A stretch of DNA of 64,000 nt from Micromonospora echinofusca. GTDB taxonomy: Bacteria > Actinomycetota > Actinomycetes > Mycobacteriales > Micromonosporaceae. Location: NCBI RefSeq assembly GCF_900091445.1, contig NZ_LT607733.1, positions 1 through 64,000 on the forward strand, written 5' to 3'. Shown in pieces: positions 32,825-41,981 of this stretch. The notes beneath the pieces are model-generated. The model saw nothing but the letters and a program-made list of their open reading frames with translations. It was not told where the DNA came from and searched no databases. The position numbers were made by a program, and so were the translations under genes. Position 1 is the first letter of the stretch. Each line of letters starts with the position of its first letter.

Positions 32825-33373
32825 TCACGCCGCGCCCGTCCCCGGGGCGTCGTGCGCCGCGCGGAGCCCGTCACCGTCGCCGAGCAGGGACGGGTCGCGG
32901 CGGATCAGCTCGGCCAGCCGCGCCGCCGGGTCCGGGGCCAGCCCCTCCCGGGCCGGCGTCCAGGCCGGCACGGTCTTGACCGACAGGGGCCACGGCGGTG
33001 GCGGCGCGGCAGCCTCCGCGTCGACCGTCACGCCCGCGTCGGTCCAGGCGACCCGCAGCGGGTACGCCTGCCCGTCGTGCTCCACCCGGATGCTGACCGC
33101 CGTGCCGGGGTGGCCGGCCACCGCCCGGCGGACGGCCTCGGCGACCTCCGCCACGGGGTCGCGGGGTTCCGCGCTCCGCCGCGTGTCGGCCCAGCCCGGT
33201 CCGGCGTTGCGCACCTCGGCCCGGGGCTCGGCGCGGCCCGGGGCGGAGCCGTCGCGCGCCTCCGCCGGGTCGGCGACCTCCCCGCCCGCCGCCCCCGCGT
33301 CGGCGGCCCGCCGGCGCAGGGCCTCCTCGCGGCGGGCCATCCGGGCCAGTGTCTCGTCCAGTCCACCTCTCAT
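32825..33373 (-). CDS. Uncharacterised protein
   Basis: A 182-residue protein with no domain I recognise. It begins with an Arg-rich helix (LDETLARMARREEALRRRAA), followed by an Ala/Gly/Pro-rich linker, then a compact segment AEAVRRAVAGHPGTAVSIRV, then EHDGQAYPLRVAWTDAG and a short helical tail with DPAARLAELIRRDPSLLG. ATG 33373 is selected over the upstream GTG codons because AAGGGG lies 8 nt before it. It lies between the conservon GTPase and the Cdc48-like gene on the same strand, separated from the GTPase by 45 nt, so it may be the last gene of the conservon transcript. Confidence 0.65.
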   Translation of the reverse strand: MRGGLDETLARMARREEALRRRAADAGAAGGEVADPAEARDGSAPGRAEPRAEVRNAGPGWADTRRSAEPRDPVAEVAEAVRRAVAGHPGTAVSIRVEHDGQAYPLRVAWTDAGVTVDAEAAAPPPPWPLSVKTVPAWTPAREGLAPDPAARLAELIRRDPSLLGDGDGLRAAHDAPGTGAA

Positions 33374-33418
33374 CACGACCACCCCTTCTCGCGAAACGGG
33401 TCGAACCGCCGCAGCGGT

Positions 33419-34156
33419 TCAGGACTTCCTCTCCCGGGTGGCCCGCTCGAGTGCGCGGTCCAGGACGACCAGCAGGGCGTCCCGCACCGAGAGCCGGTCC
33501 CGGGCGTCGAACTGCACCAGGGGCACGTGGTCGCCGACGGCCAGCGCCCACCGGATCGCGTCGAGGTCGTGCGCCAGCCGCCCGTCGAAGGCGTTCACGC
33601 CGACCACGAAGGGCAGGCCGGCCCGCTCGAAGAAGTCGATCGCCGGGTAGCAGTCGTCCAGCCGGGCGCTGTCCACCACGACGAGGGCGCCGAGCGCCCC
33701 GCGGGCCAGGTCGTCCCACATGAAGCCGAAGCGGGCCTGCCCCGGCGTGCCGAACAGGTACAGCTTCAGGCTGCGGTCGATGGTGACGCAGCCGAAGTCC
33801 ATCGCCACCGTGGTGGTGGTCTTCGCGGAGCGTACGCCGGGGTCGTCGATGCCGATCCCGGCGGTGGTCATCTCCGCCTCGGTGGTCAGCGGGGCGATCT
33901 CGGAGATCGCGCCGACCGTGGTGGTCTTGCCGACCCCGAAACCGCCGGCGATGAGGATCTTGACGGGGATCGGCGGCGCGGCGGCCGGCGCGGGCCGGGG
34001 CACCGAGGCCACGCCGGTGGCCGGCGACCGGTGCGGCGGCGGAGCGGACGCGGCGGGTTGCGGCCCCGTCGGGGAGCCGTACCGGGCGGCGGCGCTGTTG
34101 GCGGCGATCCCGCCCAGCGGGGCGACCGGCCATTCAGGAGATCGCACGGAGTCCAT
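33419..34156 (-). CDS. Conservon GTPase (CvnD-type, Ras-like)
   Basis: A 245-residue small GTPase. After a Pro/Ala-rich N-terminus (about 1-65) come VKILIAGGFGVGKTTTVGAI (P-loop, about 66-85), a switch I region with TTEAEMTTAG, LYLFGTPGQARFGFMWDDLA (switch II, DxxG replaced by F-G-T-P-G-Q), and a nucleotide-base loop GVNAFDG in which the usual NKxD reads NAFD. These are the features of the ATP/GTP-binding proteins in Streptomyces conservons (CvnD) and MglA-like relatives. It is predicted to respond to the roadblock protein and histidine kinase encoded just upstream. ATG 34156 overlaps the DUF742 gene by 23 nt. Confidence 0.9.
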   Translation of the reverse strand: MDSVRSPEWPVAPLGGIAANSAAARYGSPTGPQPAASAPPPHRSPATGVASVPRPAPAAAPPIPVKILIAGGFGVGKTTTVGAISEIAPLTTEAEMTTAGIGIDDPGVRSAKTTTTVAMDFGCVTIDRSLKLYLFGTPGQARFGFMWDDLARGALGALVVVDSARLDDCYPAIDFFERAGLPFVVGVNAFDGRLAHDLDAIRWALAVGDHVPLVQFDARDRLSVRDALLVVLDRALERATRERKS

Positions 34157-34607
34157 CAATCACTCGGAGGATGATGTCGGGGTCGAGGGCGTCGGCGCCG
34201 TCGTGCACGTCCAGGTGGCCCGCCGCGCGGAGGTCGCCGACCAGCACCCGGGCCACACCGAAGTGCAGCCGGGTGCGGGCGGAGATCTCGGCGACCGAGA
34301 TCGGCTCGTCGCAGAGCGCGACGATCGCCTGCAACTCGGGCGCCAGCAGGTTCAGCGGTGCGGACCGGTCGGTCGCCGGCCGGGCGGTCACCTGCGTCTC
34401 CAGCCCGATCGCCGGGTCGGCGCCGGCCACCCGCCCGGCGGTGAGCACGAACGGGCGCGGGCCCGGCGGCCCGTCCTCGGGCGTCGGCGCGGCCGTGGCC
34501 GCCGGCAGGCCGGGGCGGGCGTCGTGCGGGGACGACGCGCGCAGGTAGGGCCGGATCCGGATCGTGGGCTCCGGGTCCGGTCCCTCGCCGGCGACCTCCG
34601 GGGTCAT
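34134..34607 (-). CDS. DUF742 protein (CvnC-type)
   Basis: A 157-residue protein. A disordered N-terminus (about 1-60) is followed by the DUF742 domain: IRPYLRASS, then APLNLLAPELQAIVALCDEP, then ISVAEISARTRLHFGVARVL, then DLRAAGHLDVHDGADALDPD and ILRVIDGLRAI. The domain has a winged-helix-like pattern and is the third member of conservons. Its ATG overlaps the roadblock gene's TGA (ATGA) and its end overlaps the GTPase start, so the three are translated in concert. The exact role, possibly linking receptor and GTPase, is not established. Confidence 0.9.
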   Translation of the reverse strand: MTPEVAGEGPDPEPTIRIRPYLRASSPHDARPGLPAATAAPTPEDGPPGPRPFVLTAGRVAGADPAIGLETQVTARPATDRSAPLNLLAPELQAIVALCDEPISVAEISARTRLHFGVARVLVGDLRAAGHLDVHDGADALDPDIILRVIDGLRAIS

Positions 34608-35074
34608 TGCTGAGCGGCGTTCTTCAACTCGGCGATCAGTCTCGGGGTGAGGGCGCCACCGGCCCGGCCGGCGAAGAGCGTCATCTCGTAGGCCACGGTG
34701 CCGAGGTTCGCCGAGCGGTCGGCCACCACCCCGAGCACGGAACCGCTGCTGATCGCGCTGATGAGCAGGTAGCCCTCGGCCATGTCCACGACCACCCGGT
34801 TCAGCCCGCCGAGGGCGTACCAGCTCGCGGCGCCGCCGGCGAGGCTCGTCATGCCGGAGACCACGGCGGCGAGCCGCTCGGCGTTGGAGCGGTCCTTGAT
34901 CGCCGACATGGCCATCAGCAGACCGTCCGACGAGACGGCGATCGCCTCCAGCACGCCGGCCGTGCTGGAGGTGAAGGAGTCCAGCAACCAGTTGAAGGTA
35001 CGCGCCTCCGGGCTCAGGTCCCCGGCTCCCGGGTTCTGGTGGTCGACATTGTCGTGCAGGAAGGGGCTGGTCAC
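34604..35074 (-). CDS. Roadblock/LC7-domain protein (CvnB-type)
   Basis: A 156-residue protein. Roadblock pattern: FNWLLDSFTSSTAGVLEAIA, then VSSDGLLMAMSAIKDRSNAE, a short helix, then GGLNRVVVDMAEGYLLISAI, then GSVLGVVADRSANLGTVAYE and MTLFAGRAG. It is the second conservon member and is predicted to act as a GTPase-regulating or scaffold protein for the downstream CvnD-like GTPase. The GTG at 35074 overlaps the kinase stop codon (GTGA). No unusual residues are seen. Confidence 0.92.
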   Translation of the reverse strand: MTSPFLHDNVDHQNPGAGDLSPEARTFNWLLDSFTSSTAGVLEAIAVSSDGLLMAMSAIKDRSNAERLAAVVSGMTSLAGGAASWYALGGLNRVVVDMAEGYLLISAISSGSVLGVVADRSANLGTVAYEMTLFAGRAGGALTPRLIAELKNAAQQ

Positions 35075-37596
35075 CGTGATGTTCCCTCTTCGTAGCGGTG
35101 GTCTTGGCTGACTTCACGCAGAGCACGGGCGACGCCCGCCTCGAACTCGGTGAGGAGGTCGCGGACCTCGTCCGGATTTCCCGGGTGCGGGCTGTCGGGC
35201 TGCCGGGCCGGGGTGGCGGCGAGGTTGGCCCCGGGCACCCGCCGGGTCAGCCGGCCCGGCACCGTGCCGTCCGGCGTACGGTGGCCGCGCTCGGCCCGGC
35301 GTACGCCCGACTCGACGGCCTCGACGAGGGCGCGGGCGGCGGCCGGATCGGCGCCGCCGACCTCCACCGGCCCCACCGTCGACGGGTCGGCGGGGCGCAG
35401 GGTGGCGCCCGGCACCCGCTGGCGGATGCCCGGCGGGGCGGCCCCGGCCGGCGCCTCGGGCTCGCCCCCGGAGCCGAACGCGTCCCAGGGGGCGCCGGAC
35501 TCCATGCTGCGCGTGGCGCGGCTCAGCAGCGCCGCGTCGAACCCGGACGGCGGGGCCTCCGGCGCCGGCCCGACCGCCGCGCGGGCCTCCGGCGCCGCGA
35601 CGGCCGCCGCGCGGCGGGGCAGGGCAGCCGGTGCCTCGGCCGCCGTGACGCGGGCCCGGGCGGCCTCCGGCGCGTCGGCGGGGGAGCGCCGATCGCGCGC
35701 GGGTACGGCGGCCCGGGCCACGGCCACGCCGGCCCGCTCGGCGCGGTGGATCACCAGCGAGGTCTCCGGGACCTCCAGGTGGGCGGACACGCCGCCGCCG
35801 GCGGTCGGTGCCAGCCGCACCGTCCAGCCGTGCCGGCGGGCCAGCCGGCCCACCACGAAGAGCCCCAGCACCTCGGTCGGCGCGAGATCCAGCCGCTCCC
35901 GCCGGGTGAGCCGGGCGTTCTCCTCCGCCAGCCGCTCCCGGGCCATGCCGATGCCCCGGTCGACCACGGTCAGCCGCGCCCCGGAGCCGGTCTGCTCGCC
36001 GTCGACCGTGACCCGGGTGTGCGGCGGGGAGAAGACGGTGGCGTTCTCCATCAGCTCGGCCAGCGCCAGGACGAGGTCGCCGACGGCGCCGGGCGCCACC
36101 GACACGCCGGACGGGACCCGCATGTCGACGCGCGTGTAGTCCTCGATCTCGCCGAGCGCCAGCCGGACCACGTCGCCGAGCGGCACCGGCGCCACGTGGG
36201 GGTCCGCACCGGCCGAGCCGGAGAGCACCACCAGGCTGCCCGCGTTGCGGCGTAGCCGGCTGGAGATGTGGTCGAGCCGGTACAGGTGCTCCAGCCGGTC
36301 GGGGTCGGTCTCCTGCCGCTCCAGCCGGTCGATCAGCGCGATCTGCCGGCCGACGAGGTTCTGCGTACGGCGGCCGACGTGGCCGAACATCTGCGCCACG
36401 TTGCGCCGTCCGGCGACCTGCCGTTCGACGAGCCGGGCGGCGGTGCTCTGCACCCGGTCGAACGCGCGGGCCAGGTCGCCGATCTCGTCGCGGGCCCGTA
36501 CGTCGACCGGGTCGAGGCGCACCGGCGCGACGCCCTCGGTCTCGTCGTCGGCGACCCGGGTCAGCTCCGCCTCGGCGACCCGGGCCACCCGGTCGGCGGA
36601 GCGGGTGAGCCGGGTCAGCGGCCGGGCCACCGTCCTCGCGACGGCCGCGCTGAGCAGCACCACCACGGCGAGGATCAGGGTGGCGACCCCACCGACCAGG
36701 TACGCCTCGGTCAGTGCCCGGCGCTGCTGCCGGGTCACCTCGGCGATGACGTCGGCGACGAGCTTCTTCTCGATGAACTGCCCGAAGGTGATCATCGAGC
36801 GGACCGACGGGAAGAGCGCGTCCAGCGGGATGCCCCTGGTCGCGCCGGCCGGGTCCAACGCGCTCGTGTGGAGGAAGCCCGCGCTGGTACGGGCGGCCAC
36901 GGCCGCGTCGTTGAGTCTCGCCAGCGCGAACTGCTCCGGCGTGATGAGGCTGCGGAACCGCTGGTTGTCCACGCGCAGCGCGGCCATGCAGGCGACGTAC
37001 GAGGCGCTCGCCCGGGGCGCGCCGGTGGCCTTGACGAGCACGATCAGGGTGGCGCAGGCGGCCAGCCCCTCGTCGGCGCGCAGCAGCCCGTCCAGGGCCA
37101 GCACCTGCCGTCCCGCCGCCGTCTCCGTGTCCACCCCGAACGGCAGCCGCAGCGACTCGATCAGCGCCGTGTTGACGGGCCCGTACGCGGCCATGATCTG
37201 GTCCGGGGTGGCGGTCCCGGCGAGCACGGCGGCCCGCAGGTCGGTCAGCCCGCGTACGCCGTGCAGGGCCTCGGCGACCCGGGGCGGCAGCTTGTCGCCC
37301 CGGGTGGCCCGCAGGTCGGCGACCCGGTCGTCCACGCTGGCCGTCCGCTGCACCAGTTCGGTGCGGGTGACGCGGCCGAGCAGCAGGCCGACGGAGAGGA
37401 CGCGTTCCTGTTGCAGGTCCTGCACGAGGGTGCCGATGCGGCTGGCGACGCGGACCCGCTCGGCGATGTCGCCGGCGCGCTGGGCGGCGGCCACCCGGTC
37501 GAGCACCGCCGGCACGGCCAGCCCCACGATGCTGAGCAGCGGGATGACCACGAGCAGCGCGAGCTTGCCCCGGATCCGGAGCCTAGCGAGCAGCAT
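35071..37596 (-). CDS. Conservon sensor histidine kinase-like protein with nitrate/nitrite-sensing domain (CvnA-type)
   Basis: An 841-residue membrane sensor. TM1 (about 10-32, LALLVVIPLLSIVGLAVPAV) and TM2 (about 300-322) bracket an extracellular NIT (nitrate/nitrite-sensing) four-helix domain starting RVRVASRIGTLVQDLQQERV. HAMP follows (about 323-385). The core reads VGRRTQNLVGRQIALIDRLE, at the place of the phospho-acceptor helix, with no canonical HE motif, as in other conservon kinases. HATPase_c includes LALAELMENATVFSPPHTRV (N-box) and VVDRGIGMARERL (G1). About 230 residues of Ala/Pro-rich disorder complete the protein. It probably signals to the roadblock/GTPase module rather than to a response regulator. 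It overlaps both neighbours. Confidence 0.9.
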   Translation of the reverse strand: MLLARLRIRGKLALLVVIPLLSIVGLAVPAVLDRVAAAQRAGDIAERVRVASRIGTLVQDLQQERVLSVGLLLGRVTRTELVQRTASVDDRVADLRATRGDKLPPRVAEALHGVRGLTDLRAAVLAGTATPDQIMAAYGPVNTALIESLRLPFGVDTETAAGRQVLALDGLLRADEGLAACATLIVLVKATGAPRASASYVACMAALRVDNQRFRSLITPEQFALARLNDAAVAARTSAGFLHTSALDPAGATRGIPLDALFPSVRSMITFGQFIEKKLVADVIAEVTRQQRRALTEAYLVGGVATLILAVVVLLSAAVARTVARPLTRLTRSADRVARVAEAELTRVADDETEGVAPVRLDPVDVRARDEIGDLARAFDRVQSTAARLVERQVAGRRNVAQMFGHVGRRTQNLVGRQIALIDRLERQETDPDRLEHLYRLDHISSRLRRNAGSLVVLSGSAGADPHVAPVPLGDVVRLALGEIEDYTRVDMRVPSGVSVAPGAVGDLVLALAELMENATVFSPPHTRVTVDGEQTGSGARLTVVDRGIGMARERLAEENARLTRRERLDLAPTEVLGLFVVGRLARRHGWTVRLAPTAGGGVSAHLEVPETSLVIHRAERAGVAVARAAVPARDRRSPADAPEAARARVTAAEAPAALPRRAAAVAAPEARAAVGPAPEAPPSGFDAALLSRATRSMESGAPWDAFGSGGEPEAPAGAAPPGIRQRVPGATLRPADPSTVGPVEVGGADPAAARALVEAVESGVRRAERGHRTPDGTVPGRLTRRVPGANLAATPARQPDSPHPGNPDEVRDLLTEFEAGVARALREVSQDHRYEEGTSR

Positions 37597-38752
37597 CGGC
37601 GGGCCCCCACTGCGCGCCGGGTTCGCGGGCCGGCCCCACGGGCTGGAGTCGACGCGGTTCGGTGGTCGGCGGCCACGGCGTGTCCTCCGGCGGGCCGGCG
37701 GCCCCGTCCCGCTCGCGCCGGGCCTGCGCCGCGCGCTGTCGGGCCCGGCGGGCGGCGGCGAGCCACAACGTGCCGAGTGCCGCCCACAGCAGTACGGCCA
37801 GCACCCCGGCCGCGACGGTCAGCCACCGGCCGCGGTCCAGGTCGCCGAGGCGTTCGGCGAGCAGCGCGTCGAGTTCGTCCAGGATGACGGGTTGGAGCTG
37901 CTCGGCGGCGGCCTGCGCGTCGCGCCGGGCGCCGGTGGTCTGCGCCTGGTCGGCCACGGCGTCGCGGCCGTTCGGGGTGGAGTTGGCCGCCAGCGCCTCG
38001 ACGGCCCGCTGGTACGTGTCGAGCGGGGTCAGCACGCTCGCGCCGAGGTCGGCGCTCTCCGAACTGTCCACGGCGGCCCGCAGGTCGGTGACCAGGTCGC
38101 CGGCCGGGGTGAGGACGGCGACCCGGAGGGCGGCGATCTCGACGGCGGTGCGGTTGCGGTCGGCGGCGGGCCGGCGGGCGGCGAGCACGGCCAGGTCCGC
38201 CAGCCGCCCGGTCGCCACCACCGTCTCGGGCAGGTCCCGGCTCGCGTGCTGGAGGAAGAAGGAGTCCGACCGGGGGTCGCGGACGAGTCCGGAGGTCTCT
38301 CGGACCTTGTCGTGCAGGGCCAGCAGCAGGTCGGTGGCCTCGCCGTACGCGGCGAGGGCCGCCTCCGGGTCGGCGGGGCCGCGGGCGCCCAGCGCCTCGA
38401 TCTTGGCCCGCAGGCCGGCCCAGCGTTCCTGGGTCCGCAGCTCGGCGCCGATCCGCGTGTCGACGGAGGCGGCGGCCTCGACCGCGCGGGTCAGCGCCGC
38501 GCTGTCGGCGGGTCGGGCGGCGACGGCGGCGGACTGGGCGTCGACCAGGGCGTGGGTGACCGGGCCGAGGGCGTGCAGGTACTCCACGCCCAGCCGTTCC
38601 CGGCTGGCCAGGTCCCGGTCGTCGGCCGTGAGCCGCCAGGTCTGCACGAAGAGCAGGGTCATCGGCGCGAGCAGGGCGACGAGGAGCAGCAGTGGCAGTA
38701 CGCGGCCCACCGCGGTGGGCCGCCGGCGGGCCGGCGGCGCGGGGACTGTCAT
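37583..38752 (-). CDS. Membrane-anchored sensor-like protein preceding the conservon kinase
   Basis: A 389-residue protein I do not recognise. It has TM1 at about 18-40 (VLPLLLLVALLAPMTLLFVQ), a predominantly helical extracellular region of about 260 residues (many Ala/Leu/Asp/Arg heptads, for example YLHALGPVTHALVDAQSAAV), TM2 at about 310-333 (WLTVAAGVLAVLLWAALGTL) and a short Pro/Arg-rich cytoplasmic tail. The topology mirrors the sensor half of the neighbouring kinase without a kinase domain. Its end overlaps the kinase start by 14 nt, so they are one operon. GGAGGAG precedes ATG 38752. It may be a co-receptor for the NIT kinase (inference). Confidence 0.75.
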   Translation of the reverse strand: MTVPAPPARRRPTAVGRVLPLLLLVALLAPMTLLFVQTWRLTADDRDLASRERLGVEYLHALGPVTHALVDAQSAAVAARPADSAALTRAVEAAASVDTRIGAELRTQERWAGLRAKIEALGARGPADPEAALAAYGEATDLLLALHDKVRETSGLVRDPRSDSFFLQHASRDLPETVVATGRLADLAVLAARRPAADRNRTAVEIAALRVAVLTPAGDLVTDLRAAVDSSESADLGASVLTPLDTYQRAVEALAANSTPNGRDAVADQAQTTGARRDAQAAAEQLQPVILDELDALLAERLGDLDRGRWLTVAAGVLAVLLWAALGTLWLAAARRARQRAAQARRERDGAAGPPEDTPWPPTTEPRRLQPVGPAREPGAQWGPADAAR

Positions 38753-39116
38753 GTCTGTCTCCTCCGGCGGGAGCACGGGATGGTGGTGGGTGTCGGGGGT
38801 CGACGGTGAAGTCCCGTGCACCGGACCGGAAAACTAACCGACCAGCGGGGAGTTGATCCGGCCGCCGGACGGTCAGCTTTGCGTCATGAAGCCCGAAGTA
38901 ACCCCTGGGTAACTCGTCGGGCACGCTGGGTGTCGGGACGGAGAGTGACAAGGATGGATCAGAGTGGATTTCCGACGAACATCGGAATTCACGTGATCCG
39001 AATTCATCTTCCTGGGACGGTCTGGACCGCGCGCCCCGGACGCCGATCGGCCCGACCGGACGGACGTACGGAGGATCTCAGCCAACGCTCAGGATCCGGG
39101 CCGTACCGTGTGCCGA
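38753..39116. other. 364-nt divergent intergenic region
   Basis: This region separates the conservon operon (left) and the hydrolase-ABC operon (right). It contains an 11-nt near-direct repeat ATCSGAATTCA at 38981-38991 and 38996-39006 (15-nt period) around CACGTGAT, and a -10-like TACCGT (39104-39109) 7 nt before the hydrolase-ABC start. I see no gene; a 70-codon minus-strand frame at 38873-39085 lacks a ribosome site and domain. Confidence 0.5.
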
Positions 39117-41981
39117 ATGAGATCGCCGTTGTCGGCCGCGTGGATCCGGCGTGCCCTGTCCACCCGCCGGCGCGTCGTCGCAGCGACGGCGATCGTCGTG
39201 CTGCTCGCCGCCGCCGTGACCTGGGCGGTCCTGCCGCGGGAGCCGGCCGTGCGCACCGAGGCGGCGTTCGTGAACGTCGCCTCCGGGCCGACCGGGGACG
39301 AGTCCGTCGACCTGGACACCACGCTCTACCTGCCCGAGGGCGCCTCGGCGGCCGACAAGGTGCCGGCGGTGCTGCTGGCGCACGGCTTCGGCGGCACCAA
39401 GGAGTCCGTACGCGCCGACGCCGAGGAGTTCGCCGGGCGCGGCTACGCGGTGCTCACCTGGACCGCGCGGGGCTTCGGCCGCAGCGGCGGGCAGATCCAC
39501 CTGGACCACCCGGACTACGAGGTACGCGACGCGCAACGGCTGCTGGACTGGCTCGCCGCCCGCCCCGACGTCCGCACCGACGCCGACGGGGACCCACGGG
39601 TGGGCGTCGTCGGCGGCTCGTACGGCGGCGCCCTGGCGCTGCTGCTCGCCGCGCAGGACCAGCGCGTCGACGCGATCGTGCCGATGATCACCTGGAACGA
39701 CCTGTCCCGCTCCTTCCTGCCGGAGAGCAGCGGCAAGGAGCCCACCGAGGGCGTGTTCAAGTCCGGCTGGGCCGGGCTGTTCTTCGGCGGCGGCGGCAAC
39801 GTCGGCTCCGGGCCGGCCGGGCTCTCCGGGACCAGCGCCGCGCAGCCCGAGGGGGCGCCCGTCTCCGCCGGCCCGCCCAGCCCGGGGCCGGGCGCCGGTC
39901 CGGGCACCGGCCCGGGGCGCGCGCCGGCCGGCGCCGGCGACCCGGCGTGCGGCCGGTTCGCCGCCGACATCTGCGCCGCGTACCTGCGCATCGCCACCAC
40001 GGGGCGGGCCGACCAGGCCGCCGTGGACCTGCTGCGCCGCTCCAGCCCGGCCGGGGTGCTCGACCGGATCAAGGCGCCGACCCTGCTGGTGCAGGGCGAG
40101 GCGGACACCCTCTTCCCGCTCGGCGAGGCGGACGCCAACGCGCGCGGCATCGCCGCCGCCGGCACGCCCGTGCGGGTGGCCTGGTTCACCGGCGGCCACG
40201 ACGGCGGCGAGGGTCCGAAGACCGACTCGGACCGGGTGAAGTTCCTGACCGTGCAGTGGCTCGACCACTACGTCAAGGGCGAGGGCGAGGCCCCGGGCGA
40301 CGACTTCACCTGGTCGCGTATCGCCGGCTTCGACGCCCTCGACCGGGGGCTGGTGGCCACCGGCTACCGCTACGCCGACTACCCCGGCGTCGCCGGCACG
40401 GCCCGCCGGAGCGTGCCGGTGGCCGGCCCCGCCCAGCCCGTCGCCAACCCGCCGGCCGGCAACCCCGCCGCCATCTCCTCGGTGCCCTTCGCCGGTGAGC
40501 TGTCGGCGCTGCTCGGCGGCGTGGCCGGCGACATTCCCGGCCAGCACGCCCGGTTCGAGTCGGAGCCGCTGGCCGAGGCGGTCGACGTGGTGGGCGCCCC
40601 GACCGTCGACGTCCGCGCGGCGTCGCCGACGGGGGAGGCCGTGCTCTTCGTCAAGCTCTACGACGTCGACCCCAACGGCGCGGCCACCCTGCCCAACGGC
40701 CTGGTCGCCCCGGTCCGGCTCACCGGCCTGCCGCCGACGATCGACGCGGCACGCCCGGTCACCGTCACCCTGCCGGCGATCGTGCGCCGGATCGAGGCCG
40801 GGCACCGGCTGCGCGTGGTGGTGGCGACCTCCGACCAGGCGTACGCCACCCCGGTCGAGCCGGCCGTGCACACCGTCGCGGCCACCGGCGCGGTCAGCCT
40901 GCCGACCGTCGCCGGCGACCCGATCCCCACCTCCGCGACCGTGTGGCGCTGGGTGCTGGCCGGGCTGGTCGCCGCGATCGTCGTCGGGCTCGTCGTGGTC
41001 GTCGCCGTGGTCCGCCGCCGGCACCGCCGCCAGGACAGCTCCGTGCACCCGGCGTACGCGGGCGTCCCGCTGGCCGTGCGGCAGCTCCGCAAGGAGTACG
41101 CGGACGGCTTCGTCGCCGTCTCCAACGTGGACTTCGAGGTGCACCCCGGTCAGGTCGTCGGCCTGCTCGGCCCGAACGGCGCGGGCAAGACCACCACGCT
41201 GCGGGTGCTGATGGGGCTGACCCAGCCGACGGCCGGCGAGATCTACGTCTTCGGGCACCGGCTGGTGCCCGGGTCGCCGGTGCTGTCCCGGATCGGGGCG
41301 CTGGTCGAGGGGCCGGGCTTCCTGCCGCACCTGTCCGGTCTGGAGAACCTGAAGGCGTACTGGCGGGCCACGGGGCGGCCGGCCGAGGACGCGCACTTCG
41401 AGGAGGCACTGGAGATCGCCGGCCTGGGCGACTCCGTGCACCGGCGGATCAAGAACTACAGCCACGGCATGAAACAGCGACTCGCCATCGCGCAGGCGAT
41501 GCTGGGCCTGCCCGAGCTGCTGGTGCTCGACGAGCCGACCGACGGGCTCGATCCGCCGCAGATCGCGGAGATGCGCCGGGTGCTCCAGCGCTACGCCACG
41601 GACGGCCGGGCGGTGCTGGTCTCCAGCCACCTGCTGGCCGAGGTGGAGCAGACCTGTACGCACGCGGTGGTGGTGAACAAGGGCCGCATCGTCGCCTCGG
41701 GCCCCGTCGAGGAGATCGTCGGCGAGTCGCCCAGCGTGCTGTTCGACGTGACCGACCCGGAGGCCGCCCGGGCGGTGCTCGCCGGCCTGCACGGGGTGCG
41801 GGTGCTCCCCGACGGCGAGGGCCAGCTCGTGGTGGACACCAACGGCACCGCCCGCAGCGAGGTGGTCGCCGAGCTGGTCCGGGCCGGCATCGGGGTGGAC
41901 CGGGTGGTGCCGCGGCGCCGCCTGGAGGACGCGTTCCTCGCCCTGGTGGGCGAGAACTCTCGGGGAAGCGGGGACCGATGA
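39117..41981 (+). CDS. Fusion: membrane-anchored S15-type alpha/beta hydrolase + ABC transporter ATPase
   Basis: A 954-residue fused protein. TM1 (about 20-42) is followed by an alpha/beta-hydrolase of the X-Pro dipeptidyl-peptidase (S15/CocE) type: VLLAHGFGGTKESV, nucleophile motif GVVGGSYGGALAL (Ser168), QGEADTLFPLGEA (Asp330), GGHDGGEG (His361), then the beta-jelly-roll domain (about 470-600). A Gly/Pro-rich insert lies at about 230-280. TM2 (about 609-632, VLAGLVAAIVVGLVVVVAVV) leads to a complete ABC ATPase: GPNGAGKTTT (about 685), YSHGMKQRLAIAQAML (about 780), LLVLDEPTDGLDPP, SSHLLAEV. The hydrolase would lie outside and the ATPase inside. TACCGT ends 7 nt before ATG 39117 (leaderless). 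The permease overlaps by 4 nt. Confidence 0.88.
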   Translation: MRSPLSAAWIRRALSTRRRVVAATAIVVLLAAAVTWAVLPREPAVRTEAAFVNVASGPTGDESVDLDTTLYLPEGASAADKVPAVLLAHGFGGTKESVRADAEEFAGRGYAVLTWTARGFGRSGGQIHLDHPDYEVRDAQRLLDWLAARPDVRTDADGDPRVGVVGGSYGGALALLLAAQDQRVDAIVPMITWNDLSRSFLPESSGKEPTEGVFKSGWAGLFFGGGGNVGSGPAGLSGTSAAQPEGAPVSAGPPSPGPGAGPGTGPGRAPAGAGDPACGRFAADICAAYLRIATTGRADQAAVDLLRRSSPAGVLDRIKAPTLLVQGEADTLFPLGEADANARGIAAAGTPVRVAWFTGGHDGGEGPKTDSDRVKFLTVQWLDHYVKGEGEAPGDDFTWSRIAGFDALDRGLVATGYRYADYPGVAGTARRSVPVAGPAQPVANPPAGNPAAISSVPFAGELSALLGGVAGDIPGQHARFESEPLAEAVDVVGAPTVDVRAASPTGEAVLFVKLYDVDPNGAATLPNGLVAPVRLTGLPPTIDAARPVTVTLPAIVRRIEAGHRLRVVVATSDQAYATPVEPAVHTVAATGAVSLPTVAGDPIPTSATVWRWVLAGLVAAIVVGLVVVVAVVRRRHRRQDSSVHPAYAGVPLAVRQLRKEYADGFVAVSNVDFEVHPGQVVGLLGPNGAGKTTTLRVLMGLTQPTAGEIYVFGHRLVPGSPVLSRIGALVEGPGFLPHLSGLENLKAYWRATGRPAEDAHFEEALEIAGLGDSVHRRIKNYSHGMKQRLAIAQAMLGLPELLVLDEPTDGLDPPQIAEMRRVLQRYATDGRAVLVSSHLLAEVEQTCTHAVVVNKGRIVASGPVEEIVGESPSVLFDVTDPEAARAVLAGLHGVRVLPDGEGQLVVDTNGTARSEVVAELVRAGIGVDRVVPRRRLEDAFLALVGENSRGSGDR

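Noticed and set aside
38981..39006. ATCSGAATTCA direct repeat as an operator
   Set aside because: Only two imperfect copies, far from both start codons, with no promoter element in between; left as unassigned sequence.
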